Made by a program: the position numbers and the translations under genes | Shown: positions 6,596 to 15,300 of the stretch, in pieces | Numbering within the stretch: position 1 is the first letter of the stretch | Layout of the letters: every line of letters begins with the position of its first letter | The notes under the pieces: generated by a model | What the model saw: the letters and a program-made list of their open reading frames with translations, nothing else | Databases searched by the model: none | Told to the model about the DNA's origin: nothing | Source of the DNA: a virus | Strand: one strand, 5' to 3' | Virus record (IMG/VR): IMGVR_UViG_3300042561_000923 | Location: 1 to 22,319 of that record | DNA length: 22,319 nt

Positions 6596-8691
6596 CAAGC
6601 TCTTGAAATTGTTAATCTTTTAAGGTCAAATTTGAACCTTTCATTTTTTGATAAATCTCTAATAATATCTTGTGGTATGTTATCACCAAGTCTTGGAACA
6701 CCGTATTTTTCACCCAATGAATTAAATAAAGTAACAACTTCTTTTGTTTTTTCATCACCAATTAAAAACTCTTTATATTGGTCCATTGTTACCATTGGAA
6801 ATTTAATTGCACCTACCATAGTTTTATCCATTTTTAATATTTTTGTGGACAGTGATATTGTTTGTGCTTCTTTAGTTCTTCCAGATTTTAACAAGTTTGG
6901 TGTTTTAATAAGTTCAATAATTCTATTTTTATCATAATAGTATAAATCAACACTCATATTTTTTGCATTTGGAACACCAACAAGTAATCCCGTTATATCA
7001 TTAAGTAAAAAATTTAATAAATCTTCAGCTTGATTTTTTAAATCTTGATTTTCGTGGTTAATTAAAAGTTCAAGAAAGTTTGGGTATTGACTCAATTCAA
7101 TTAATTTATTTTTATTTTCTTGAGAACCATTATATCTTGACACAAATATACCAACAGATTTTCTAATACTTTTAAGTGAAATTCTTTCACCAGTATCTCT
7201 AATAATTTTACAAGAAAGTTTGTCACCATTTTTTGTTAATACGTCAAATGGAGAAGACAAATTAGTAGCTAATGTACCATCAAGAAAACCTGTAACCATA
7301 CCTTCAAAATCAAAACCTCTTGTTTTACTTTTAACAAATCTTTGAAAATAATTATTAAATCTATACTTTGATCTTTCTGAAACATTATTTAAATCAAGTG
7401 ACATTAACTCTTGTAAAGTTCTATTAAAATTGATGGTGCCTCTCTCAATTTCGGCACTTATAATATTATTTATAGCTTCCGCCGCAGCTTCAGCATCCAA
7501 AGGAATAAGACGAATTTTTTGTAATTCTCTCGACATAGCCTTTTTAAGGTCTTGATCAATCTCTTCATTTTCAACAATTAATTTTGCAATTGATTCTGAT
7601 AATTTCTTTTTTGATTTTGAGACAAATAAATCATTTACAAAATCCCAATTTATGTGGTTCCAGAAATTTTTGATATAATTATCTCTTTTGTTTTTAAATT
7701 TTAAATAATAAGCATGTTCCCATAAATCAAGACCAAGCAATGGATAACCACCATTGTCAATTACATTCATAATAGGATTATCTTGATTTGGTGTTGACAT
7801 AATTTTTAACTTATTTGATTTTGTTAATACCAACCAAACCCAACCAGAACCAAAACTATCTTTGGCCACTTGGTTAAATTCATTTTTCATTTTTTGTATA
7901 TTCCCAAAATCTTTTTTAATCTTATCAAGTATTTCACCTTTAGGTAATTGTTTTTTTGGTGAAAGCATTTTCCAAAATAAAGCATGATTAAAAGCCCCAC
8001 CAGCATTATTCCTTATTGTTTTATCAAATTTGCTTATTGATTTTACTATGTCTTCAAGGTCCTCATATTTAAAATCGACAACACTTAAAGCTTTATTTAA
8101 TTTTTTTACATAACCTTTATAGTGTTTGTTATAGTGAATGTTCATAGTTTCACTACCAACAAATTTATTTAATGCCGAATATGAATAAGGTAATTTTTCA
8201 ATACCAATTTTTTTCATTTCGGTTAATAATTCTTTTTTTTGGGTTTTAATTTCGGTTAATAATATTTCTTCTTTTAACAAATTTACCTTTCTATTTAATC
8301 CCTCATACATCATTTTTTCTTTTTTTGGGAATTGTTTTTCAAACTTTTTTATAAGTTGTCCGGCAAAAGCATTTGCCTCATCTTCATTTTTTCCACCAAT
8401 GTTTGGACCTTTTGGTCTTTTTAAAATATTTCTTTGGTAATCGTGAACCCATTCGTGCGCTAGAGTTCTTAGTGTGTCTCTATTTAATCTACCTTTAGAT
8501 AAAATTTTAATCTCTCTTTTATGTTCATTATGACTTCCAGTTGACATATTACCAGTTCTTTCAGAAAAAAAAGTAATTGTTAAATCATTTTTTAATGGAT
8601 ATTCTTTTTGTAAAAATTTTAAAAAATCAACATATAATTTTTTATCATTATCCGTAATTGACTTATCTTTATATACAACATTAACTTTCAT
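6595..8691 (-). CDS. Multidomain protein: zinc-peptidase-like, Mn-type superoxide dismutase, unknown C-terminal domain
   Basis: 698 residues from the ATG at 8691. A GTG nine codons upstream is unlikely because it sits inside a terminator stem and before the promoter motif. Residues about 1-130: H79-E-x-x-H83 plus EDEANAFA near 103-110, the zincin pattern of ImmA/IrrE-like peptidases. Residues about 166-356: a complete Fe/Mn superoxide dismutase domain with metal ligands H186 (HYNKHY), H236 (FNHALFW), D322 and H326 (DLWEHAYY), and second-shell Y194. NNAGG before H236 and Q303 in STPNQD are Mn-type signatures. It should convert superoxide to oxygen and peroxide. Residues about 360-698 are unassigned; FEGMVTGF, then PFDV and LSCK at about 463-495 loosely resemble a PD-(D/E)XK fold. 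A late promoter and structural neighbours suggest a virion-associated or late protein; that is inference. Confidence 0.9.
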   Translation of the reverse strand: MKVNVVYKDKSITDNDKKLYVDFLKFLQKEYPLKNDLTITFFSERTGNMSTGSHNEHKREIKILSKGRLNRDTLRTLAHEWVHDYQRNILKRPKGPNIGGKNEDEANAFAGQLIKKFEKQFPKKEKMMYEGLNRKVNLLKEEILLTEIKTQKKELLTEMKKIGIEKLPYSYSALNKFVGSETMNIHYNKHYKGYVKKLNKALSVVDFKYEDLEDIVKSISKFDKTIRNNAGGAFNHALFWKMLSPKKQLPKGEILDKIKKDFGNIQKMKNEFNQVAKDSFGSGWVWLVLTKSNKLKIMSTPNQDNPIMNVIDNGGYPLLGLDLWEHAYYLKFKNKRDNYIKNFWNHINWDFVNDLFVSKSKKKLSESIAKLIVENEEIDQDLKKAMSRELQKIRLIPLDAEAAAEAINNIISAEIERGTINFNRTLQELMSLDLNNVSERSKYRFNNYFQRFVKSKTRGFDFEGMVTGFLDGTLATNLSSPFDVLTKNGDKLSCKIIRDTGERISLKSIRKSVGIFVSRYNGSQENKNKLIELSQYPNFLELLINHENQDLKNQAEDLLNFLLNDITGLLVGVPNAKNMSVDLYYYDKNRIIELIKTPNLLKSGRTKEAQTISLSTKILKMDKTMVGAIKFPMVTMDQYKEFLIGDEKTKEVVTLFNSLGEKYGVPRLGDNIPQDIIRDLSKNERFKFDLKRLTISRA

Positions 8692-8697
8692 TATAAT

Positions 8698-8705
8698 ATA
8701 AATAC
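8698..8705 (-). promoter_or_regulatory. Late promoter motif GTATTTAT (SOD-domain gene)
   Basis: GTATTTAT on the minus strand lies between the upstream gene's terminator and the ATG at 8691, with only 6 bases (ATTATA) to the start codon. If transcription starts where it does from T4 late promoters, the mRNA would be leaderless or nearly so. Confidence 0.6.
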
Positions 8706-8706
8706 T

Positions 8707-8732
8707 AAAAAACCCCACTTTGTGTGAGGTTT
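8707..8732 (-). terminator. Rho-independent terminator after the SNF2 helicase gene
   Basis: Read on the minus strand: a 9-bp stem AAACCTCAC / GTGGGGTTT with one G-U pair and a 5-base loop ACAAA. It is followed by a run of six T (8712-8707, partly inside the stem). It begins 3 bases after the helicase stop. The next gene's promoter motif follows immediately. Confidence 0.85.
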
Positions 8733-8735
8733 AGG

Positions 8736-10496
8736 TTATTTTCTTTTATTTATTAAATTAAGAATTTCTTCTACAACATCAACGGATTCGGAAACCTCAT
8801 CACCCATAACGGTCCCAATAATTTTCTTTTTGGTGTTTAATATATCATATATTACACCCTCGATTGTATTTTCAAAAATTGGATAATACACAAGAACATT
8901 ATTTTTCTGACCATAACGGTAAGCCCTATCTTCTGCTTGTGCGTGTTCAGCAGGAACAAAAGATAAATCATTCATAATTACAACTTCAGCAGAAGTTAAG
9001 GTAAGACCAACACCGGCCGCTTTTAAGTTCCCAACGAAAACTTTTATTTTCTCGTTGTCCTGGAATTGGTCAACAGCGTGTTGTCTTTGAACTTTATTAC
9101 AACTACCATCAAGGTATACGGCTTCTTTACCAAAATGGTTATAAATTGTTTGTAGTGTGTCTGTAAAATTTGTAAAAATAATAACTTTTTTTCCTTGGTC
9201 TATAATGTTCTGAGCAAACTCAATTGTTTCTTTTGCTTTTTCATTTGCCATTACTTTTCTTACTTTCATAAGTTTTGAAAACTGAACAGTAAGTGATGAT
9301 GACTCTTCTTTTTTATTTTCTAACCATTCATAATATTCACCCATTAAATCTTTATATTCTTTTGATGAGGTCCTAAGATATACTGGTGTAATAATTTTAT
9401 CTGGTAAATCAAGGACATCTTCTTTTAATCTACGAAGAATTTGTGAAGATGTTCGGTCCCTTAACTCTTCTAAGTTTGACGCTCCGGTTACATTCCATAC
9501 TTTTCTATTTCCAGCTCTAAATTGGTACCCTTGACAATAACGAATAGCGTAAGCCATCCAGTTTTGTGCAACCGGGCTTTCAATTATATTTAAAAGATTA
9601 TAATAATTCATTGGTCGAGATGTCATTGGGGTTCCGGTTAATAACCAAACTCTTTTAATATCTTTTACAAAATTATTTATAATTTTTGTTCTTTGAGCCT
9701 GTGCATTTGAAATCATATGGGCCTCATCCAATATCACTAATTCAAATCCGGACTTAACAAGTAATGAATTTTCTTTATTCTTTGGGTCGTGAAAGTTTTT
9801 TAGGATGTCGTAATTTACAATAACAAAGTCGTGTTCAGTTGAAAATTTCTTACCTTCTGCAATATAACAAGACCTATCTGAATAATTTGCAATTTCTCGT
9901 TCCCAATTTATTTTAAGTGATGCTGGACAAATAATTAAAATCTTTTTTGCTCCGGTCTCAAGGGCTGCAATAATTGTTGATGTTGTTTTTCCAAGTCCCA
10001 TATCATCAGCAAGTATAAATCTTTTGGAACCGACAAGTTTTTCAATAGCTTCTTTTTGGTGTGACAGAGGTGGACGGTGACCATATTTAGCATAATCAAT
10101 CTCAACTTTTTCAACCGAGTGTGTTTTAATTAAAGATGATTTTGGAATCCAAAATTCAGATAAAATATCTTTTTCAAAAAACTTTCCCCAAATGTGATAT
10201 GATTTATCTTTTTCAACCAATAGTTTTTCAATGTAAACTTTTTCTGGTATCTCAAGTAAGTATCTTTCGGTTGCAAACTTTTTAGCAAAGTAAGTATCAA
10301 GAACAACCCACTTACGAGCAACTTTTGGTTTTGTATCAAAATAATTAACGATGTAATCTGCTTGAGTTCTTGTTGGGTAAAACTTTTTGTTTGTTTCCTT
10401 TTTGGATTTCATATAAAGGATATAGTTGTTAGCCCCACTATATGAGTCCAACAATTCCAAAGCCTTTTGTTCTATTATTTGTTTTTGAATTTCCAA
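8736..10496 (-). CDS. SNF2-family DNA helicase / translocase
   Basis: About 586 residues if translation starts at the TTG at 10496; the same frame stays open to a TTG at 10523, which lies upstream of the promoter motif. Numbering from 10523: Walker A GLGKT 176-180, DEAH 266-269, motif III LTGTP 295-299, motif V around AGVGLTLTSA 503-512, and motif VI QAEDRAYRYGQ 529-539, the SNF2 signature. The 150-residue N-terminal region resembles the substrate-recognition part of SMARCAL1/HARP-type proteins. Such enzymes use ATP to move along or anneal DNA; in phages they often serve where T4 uses UvsW, in fork remodelling and recombination. A terminator follows the stop. It diverges from the neck genes at 10553. 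No ATG is available near the 5' end; an internal ATG at 10412 would cut conserved-looking sequence. Confidence 0.9.
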   Translation of the reverse strand: MEIQKQIIEQKALELLDSYSGANNYILYMKSKKETNKKFYPTRTQADYIVNYFDTKPKVARKWVVLDTYFAKKFATERYLLEIPEKVYIEKLLVEKDKSYHIWGKFFEKDILSEFWIPKSSLIKTHSVEKVEIDYAKYGHRPPLSHQKEAIEKLVGSKRFILADDMGLGKTTSTIIAALETGAKKILIICPASLKINWEREIANYSDRSCYIAEGKKFSTEHDFVIVNYDILKNFHDPKNKENSLLVKSGFELVILDEAHMISNAQAQRTKIINNFVKDIKRVWLLTGTPMTSRPMNYYNLLNIIESPVAQNWMAYAIRYCQGYQFRAGNRKVWNVTGASNLEELRDRTSSQILRRLKEDVLDLPDKIITPVYLRTSSKEYKDLMGEYYEWLENKKEESSSLTVQFSKLMKVRKVMANEKAKETIEFAQNIIDQGKKVIIFTNFTDTLQTIYNHFGKEAVYLDGSCNKVQRQHAVDQFQDNEKIKVFVGNLKAAGVGLTLTSAEVVIMNDLSFVPAEHAQAEDRAYRYGQKNNVLVYYPIFENTIEGVIYDILNTKKKIIGTVMGDEVSESVDVVEEILNLINKRK

Positions 10497-10506
10497 AATT
10501 ATAGTT

Positions 10507-10514
10507 ATAAATAA
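10507..10514 (-). promoter_or_regulatory. Promoter motif TTATTTAT (helicase gene)
   Basis: On the minus strand TTATTTAT lies 10 bases before the candidate TTG start at 10496. It forms a divergent pair with the rightward motif at 10532-10539. Confidence 0.45.
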
Positions 10515-10531
10515 AAATAACAATAAAAAGA

Positions 10532-10539
10532 ATATTTAT
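10532..10539 (+). promoter_or_regulatory. Late promoter motif ATATTTAT (neck genes)
   Basis: ATATTTAT followed by CAAGAAAAC, 13 bases before the ATG at 10553. It drives the two-gene unit 10553-12105. Confidence 0.65.
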
Positions 10540-10552
10540 CAAGAAAACAACT

Positions 10553-11065
10553 ATGCAAAATAAGGTTCCAATAACACGACTTGGTAAATTTTTCGGCGAC
10601 AACGACTTTAACCTTGAGATTGAAATGGGTAAAGAGTGGTTGGATGGTGATATGAATTTCACTTGTGTGTTATATCGAGTTGATAGAACTAAAACTAAAA
10701 CCGATGATGTTTACGGTGAAACTGTTTCAGACGGTGTAAAATTTTTACCCCCGGTTGAATTTAACGCTTATGTTGCAATTGCGGCTCCGGAAAATAAATT
10801 TCTTGGGACCACAAAAATGGATCAATTTGAACCTGGAAATATTACAATGTCTGTTTACTTAAAAACATTGGAAGATTTAAATATTGATATTAGTTTTGGC
10901 GATTACGTTGGATATTACGATACAGAATCATTTGTGAGATATTACACGGTTGTAAATGACGGTCGTGTTACTTCTGACATAAAGCACACATATAAAGGCT
11001 TCAAACCCTTTTATCGTAGTATTATTGCGGCTCCGGTTGGACCTAATGAATTTAAAGGATTGTAA
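10553..11065 (+). CDS. Neck / head-tail joining protein (possibly gp14-like)
   Basis: 170 residues, start ATG at 10553 after a late promoter motif. A central segment (DDVYGETVSDGVKFLPPVEF, about residues 46-65) has the layout of the DxxYGE...PPVE region in T4-type gp14 neck proteins, followed by beta-rich sequence to the C-terminus. No enzyme motif, signal peptide or membrane segment is seen. It is followed two bases later by a gp15/gp3-like gene and lies between a gp13-like gene (opposite strand) and the sheath, which matches the 13-14-15-18 order of T4. The role is inferred as part of the neck ring between head and tail. Shorter than T4 gp14 (256 residues), so the specific assignment is tentative. 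Confidence 0.45.
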   Translation: MQNKVPITRLGKFFGDNDFNLEIEMGKEWLDGDMNFTCVLYRVDRTKTKTDDVYGETVSDGVKFLPPVEFNAYVAIAAPENKFLGTTKMDQFEPGNITMSVYLKTLEDLNIDISFGDYVGYYDTESFVRYYTVVNDGRVTSDIKHTYKGFKPFYRSIIAAPVGPNEFKGL

Positions 11066-11067
11066 AA

Positions 11068-12105
11068 ATGGGGTTACCAAAAAAAATTAAAAAATATTTA
11101 CCACTAACAGAAAGTAAAACTCTTCTTCCAAGAAGACACGAGATTGCAGATATGATTTCAAAAGACGGAACATATCTTCCAAAATCTTTATTACATGCTG
11201 ATTTGGATAGGGGGTTTTTAGATTTTGTAAAAGAACAATTGGAAACTGTTGTTGAGGGAAAAAAAATCCCAACGGTAGATATTTTAATTACAACTCAAAA
11301 CTGGTCCCAATTTGTTGAAACTTGGGATTTCCAAAATATTGACAAGAACGTTGAACCACCATTTATTACTGTGATTAGAACTCCGGAAGTAAAGTATGGT
11401 AGTAATCCGGCATTAATGTATAATATCCCAAATAGAAGACAGTATTATTATGCTAAAGTCCCAACTTGGGATGGACAAAGACACGGAATGGATATTTACA
11501 AAATTCCACAACCGGTTCCAGTCGATATAAAATATACCGTAGCAATTGTTTGTAACAGAATGAGAGAACTAAATAAGTTTAATCAAATTGTTTTAGAAAA
11601 ATTTGCGTCAAGACAAGCTTACCAAGTAATAAAGGGACATTACATTCCAATTATAAATGATGGCATTACTGATGAATCTGTTTTAGATTTAGAAAAAAGA
11701 AAAGTGTATATTCAAAAGTATGAGTTTACATTATTAGGTTTTTTAATTGATGAAGATGAATTTCAGGTAAGTCCTGCTATTACAAGATCTTTTGTTATGT
11801 TTGAGACAGATACTCAAACAAGAAAGAAAAAACAAAGAAGACCGGAACCAAATTTACCATCGTCAGTTATTTATTCGTTTTCAACAACCGAGAATGAAAG
11901 AGAAGAATTTTTTAATTATGTTGCAAATTTAAATTGGGTTAATTCGGACAATGTTGATGAATATGATGTTTTTATTAACGGAGATTATTATGGTAATACA
12001 ATTAGTGAGATACAAGTTAATAATAATGACACCATAAAAATAGTAATAACTAAAAAAGATAATACAAAAGATGCTATTTTAGAATTTGTTGTTAACCTTA
12101 TTTAA
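11068..12105 (+). CDS. Tail terminator / sheath stabiliser, T4 gp15- or gp3-like
   Basis: 345 residues, ATG two bases after the previous stop. Residues about 95-245 form the recognisable part: RRQYYYAKVPTWDG (123-136), VPVDIKYTVAIVCNRM (150-165), then a helix with FNQIVLEKF (171-179) and FEF-type strands to about 230. This matches the alpha/beta pattern of tail terminator proteins such as gp15, which cap the sheath and tube and join the tail to the neck. A basic linker RKKKQRR (252-258) leads to an extra C-terminal domain (265-345) with Ig-like strand periodicity. The gene ends in a 4-base convergent overlap with a small minus-strand gene. Location just before the sheath supports the call; gp15 and gp3 cannot be told apart by eye. 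Confidence 0.6.
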   Translation: MGLPKKIKKYLPLTESKTLLPRRHEIADMISKDGTYLPKSLLHADLDRGFLDFVKEQLETVVEGKKIPTVDILITTQNWSQFVETWDFQNIDKNVEPPFITVIRTPEVKYGSNPALMYNIPNRRQYYYAKVPTWDGQRHGMDIYKIPQPVPVDIKYTVAIVCNRMRELNKFNQIVLEKFASRQAYQVIKGHYIPIINDGITDESVLDLEKRKVYIQKYEFTLLGFLIDEDEFQVSPAITRSFVMFETDTQTRKKKQRRPEPNLPSSVIYSFSTTENEREEFFNYVANLNWVNSDNVDEYDVFINGDYYGNTISEIQVNNNDTIKIVITKKDNTKDAILEFVVNLI

Positions 12106-12266
12106 TCTTCACCATATATATCTTTTTTTTCTTTACATTTTTCTAAAATTAAGTTTTCTAAAAACTTATACATTTTAATTCCTCTTTTATCACAATATTT
12201 CTTTAAGACATTGTGAACTGATTCGTCAATCTTTAAATTCTTTATTTTTTTTGGTTCTTTATCCAT
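12102..12266 (-). CDS. Small ribbon-helix-helix-like DNA-binding protein
   Basis: 54 residues from the ATG at 12266 (MDKEPKKIKNLKIDESVHNV...). The frame is open to a TTG at 12299, but the intervening 11 codons encode poly-Phe-like sequence over an 11-base tandem repeat, so the ATG is preferred. The layout is a strand (IKNLKID), helix (ESVHNVLKKYCDKRG) and helix (KMYKFLENLILEKCKE), typical of Arc/CopG ribbon-helix-helix repressors and antitoxins, which act as dimers. It is transcribed against its neighbours, between the gp15-like gene (4-base overlap) and the sheath, with its own promoter motif at 12303-12310. No partner toxin gene is adjacent. The role is inferred as a transcriptional regulator, probably autoregulatory. 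Confidence 0.6.
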   Translation of the reverse strand: MDKEPKKIKNLKIDESVHNVLKKYCDKRGIKMYKFLENLILEKCKEKKDIYGED

Positions 12267-12267
12267 A

Positions 12268-12289
12268 GGTAGAAAAAAGGTAGAAAAAA
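12268..12289. repeat. Two tandem 11-bp direct repeats (GGTAGAAAAAA), possible operator
   Basis: GGTAGAAAAAA occurs at 12268-12278 and 12279-12289, back to back. It sits just before the start codon of the ribbon-helix-helix-like gene, between promoter motif and ATG. An 11-bp spacing puts both copies on one face of the helix, as for tandem RHH dimer sites. Confidence 0.5.
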
Positions 12290-12302
12290 ATCTCACCAAA
12301 AT

Positions 12303-12310
12303 ATAAATAG
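12303..12310 (-). promoter_or_regulatory. Promoter motif CTATTTAT (small RHH-like gene)
   Basis: On the minus strand CTATTTAT lies 36 bases before the ATG at 12266 and is divergent from the sheath promoter 34 bases to the right. The following bases, TATTTTG, also resemble a Bacteroidota -7 element. Confidence 0.45.
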
Positions 12311-12344
12311 TTTAAAAGAAGTAAAGTTTTTGTCAAAATAATGA

Positions 12345-12352
12345 ATATTTAT
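12345..12352 (+). promoter_or_regulatory. Late promoter motif ATATTTAT (tail sheath)
   Basis: ATATTTAT followed by AATAAAAAATAAAT, 33 bases before the sheath ATG at 12386. The motif plus its AATAAAAA tail is shared with the tail tube promoter (16798-16805). Confidence 0.7.
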
Positions 12353-12385
12353 AATAAAAAATAAATCTAATAATTAAAACAAAAC

Positions 12386-15300
12386 ATGGCAACAAACAGT
12401 AAAGTATTTGTATCACCAGGTGTCTATACTTCAGAAGTTGATTTGAGTTTTGTGGCACAAAGTGTTGGTGTAACAACATTAGGTATTGCTGGAGAAACTT
12501 TAAAAGGTCCAGCATTTGAACCAATCTTTGTAAAAAGCTACGACGAATTTCAAACTTACTTTGGAGGAACTTCACCTGAAAAATTTGTGAATACTCAAAT
12601 CCCTAAGTATGAGGCAGCATATATTGCAAAATCTTACTTACAACAATCAAGTCAATTATTTGTAACGAGAATATTGGGTCTATCTGGTTATGATGCGGGA
12701 CCATCTTGGTCAATTGTAACTAAAGCAAATGTTGACCCAACAACAATTGGTGTATGGTGTTTAGATCCAGTTATTATTGATTGTGAACCAGCTTGTAATT
12801 TACCAAAAGAAGTTGTTTTCACAATTGACTTCACTGGTTGTACAAATAGTTCAGATTCAGTAATCTTTGACTTAGCTTCAAGTACATTACCAAATGAAAT
12901 TAAATCTATATTAAATGAACAATATGAAACATTTGATGGTTCATTAAGTTCACTTAATGATAATTTACAAACTTTAGTTTATAATGTAATCACCTCAACT
13001 AACCCAAATGCTGAGGATGAAACAATTAGTTACTTTGGGTCGATTGATGGTGTTGACTATAGCGCATTAACAATTACTGGAACGTACACTGGTGAAACTA
13101 ATGTATTCCAAGTTCCAGCCGTACCTTTGGATCAAACTGATTTAGCATCACCTTTTAATGACCCTTGGTATTATTCATTATTTGACAATATTGGTGGTGG
13201 AGAATATACTGGTTCTTCATTCTGGAGTATAGTAAGTGGATTAACATTAATTAACCCAGTTGTTACAAGTACAACAACATTACCTACAACTCCAACTCCT
13301 ACACCAACACCGGTAAATCCTTGTGTTACACCACAGCCTTTTGTGTCACCAACACCTACACCAACACCGGTGAATATTGATTGTTATTCTGGTCAAGTTA
13401 TTGGTAAAATTTATTATTATACAGGAACTTCATACACAGATTATGATGATTTAGTAATTGCAACTTTAAGATCTAGAGGTATTGCGACTTATGCAAATTC
13501 AAATAACCCAGTATATGAGATTAGTAATATCAATAATGTTACTTTGGATATGAGTGGTCAATATTCTGGTGTAACTAAAAACCCATATTTACCATTTGCA
13601 GTTAATGCAACCAATGATTTAGGTACATCATTTATTTTTGAAACTTCGTTTAGTACTTCTGACGCTCAATACATTTCAAAAGTATTTGGAACAAGTAACT
13701 TTGGCAAACCAAGAAATGTAAATCCATTGTTCTTAGAAGAAAGATATCAAGCTTTACTTAATTATGCTTGGAGAAAAGGATATATTAGAGGATTGTCATC
13801 TGAAATTGTTCCATTAGACTCAGCACAAAGTCAGGCGATAGATTCTATTGGTTGGTACTTAGATAGATACCAATCACCGGCATCACCTTGGGTTGTTTCT
13901 GAAGTTAGAGGTTCTAAAGTATTTAACTTATTTAAATTCTATACAATTTCTGACGGTAACTCAGCAAATACTGAAGTTAAAATCTCAATTAGTGATATAT
14001 CATTTGCTAATCAAACATTTACAGTATTAGTTAGAAATTATTTTGATACAGATTCTAATCCAATTGTTGTTGAGAAATTTACAAACTGTTCGATGGACCC
14101 AAGTCAAAACAATTTTATTGCTAAGAAAGTTGGTACTCTGGATGGTGAATATGAATTAAAATCTAAATACATTATGGTTGAGATGAATGAGGATGCACCA
14201 GTAGATGCTCTTCCATGTGGTTTTGATGGATACGTTGTAAGAGAATATGATGGTATGAAATCACCATTCCCAATTTATAAAACTAAATATGATTTCCCAG
14301 GTGAAGTTATTTATAACCCACCATTTGGTTTTGCTTCAGGTGCTGATGACGCAATAACAAGTTCTGGAGACAATATTAGAAGAACATATTTAGGTATGTC
14401 AAGTAATATTGGATTTGACTCTGATTTCTTTGAATATCAAGGTAAGAGAAATCCATTAAGTCCTTGTGATTTAGAAGGTAGTGAATGGAATATTAAAACA
14501 AGAGGTTATCATATGGATATAAATGCAAGTGGTATTACAATTAACGGACCATTTGCAACAAGTGGAACACCAAGATTCTATGTTGGTAACGCACCATTTA
14601 GTTCTGAACCAACTCTTGATGTAAACCCATATTACAGATTATTTGCTCGTAAGTTTACATTATTTGTAAAAGGTGGATTCGATGGATGGGATATCTATAG
14701 AGAATATAGAACAAATGGCGATAGATATGTTTTAGGTCGTCAAGGGTTCCTTAATGGGGCTTGTCCATCTGACAGATACCCAACTGCAGCAGGATGGGGT
14801 GCATTTAAACAAATTGCAATCGGTGATGGAACAAGAGATTGGGCGAACACTGACTACTACGCTTATCTATTAGGTATTAGATCATTTGCAAACCCAGAAG
14901 CTGTAAATATCAATGTATTTGTAACACCAGGTATTGATGTTCAAAATAACTCTGATTTAGTCGAAAACACAATCGATATGATTGAAAATGAAAGAGCTGA
15001 CTCATTGTATATTACAACATTACCGGATTACAACTTGTTCTTACCAACAACAACAGGAACTGATGGTTTAATTTACCCTCAAGAAGCTGTTGATATATTG
15101 GAAGAAACAGGAATTGATTCTAACTACACAGCAACTTATTACCCTTGGGTATTAACAAGAGACAGTGTAAACAATACACAAATCTATATCCCAGCAACGG
15201 CTGAGGTTACAAGAAACTTAGCTTTAACTGATAACATTGCATTCCCTTGGTTTGCGGCGGCTGGTTATACTCGTGGTATTGTAAACGCGATTAAAGCTCG

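Noticed and set aside
8692-8718. GTG start at 8718 for the SOD-domain gene
   Set aside because: It would place the start codon in the upstream gene's terminator stem and before the promoter motif. The ATG at 8691 fits better.
12333-12575. Minus-strand open frame overlapping the sheath start
   Set aside because: It overlaps the sheath promoter and conserved N-terminal coding region; low-complexity Leu/Phe/Gln composition.
13270-13380. Pro-Thr repeat region of the sheath as a frameshift or assembly error
   Set aside because: The frame stays open through the region and on to a canonical sheath C-terminus, so it is a genuine in-frame insertion.
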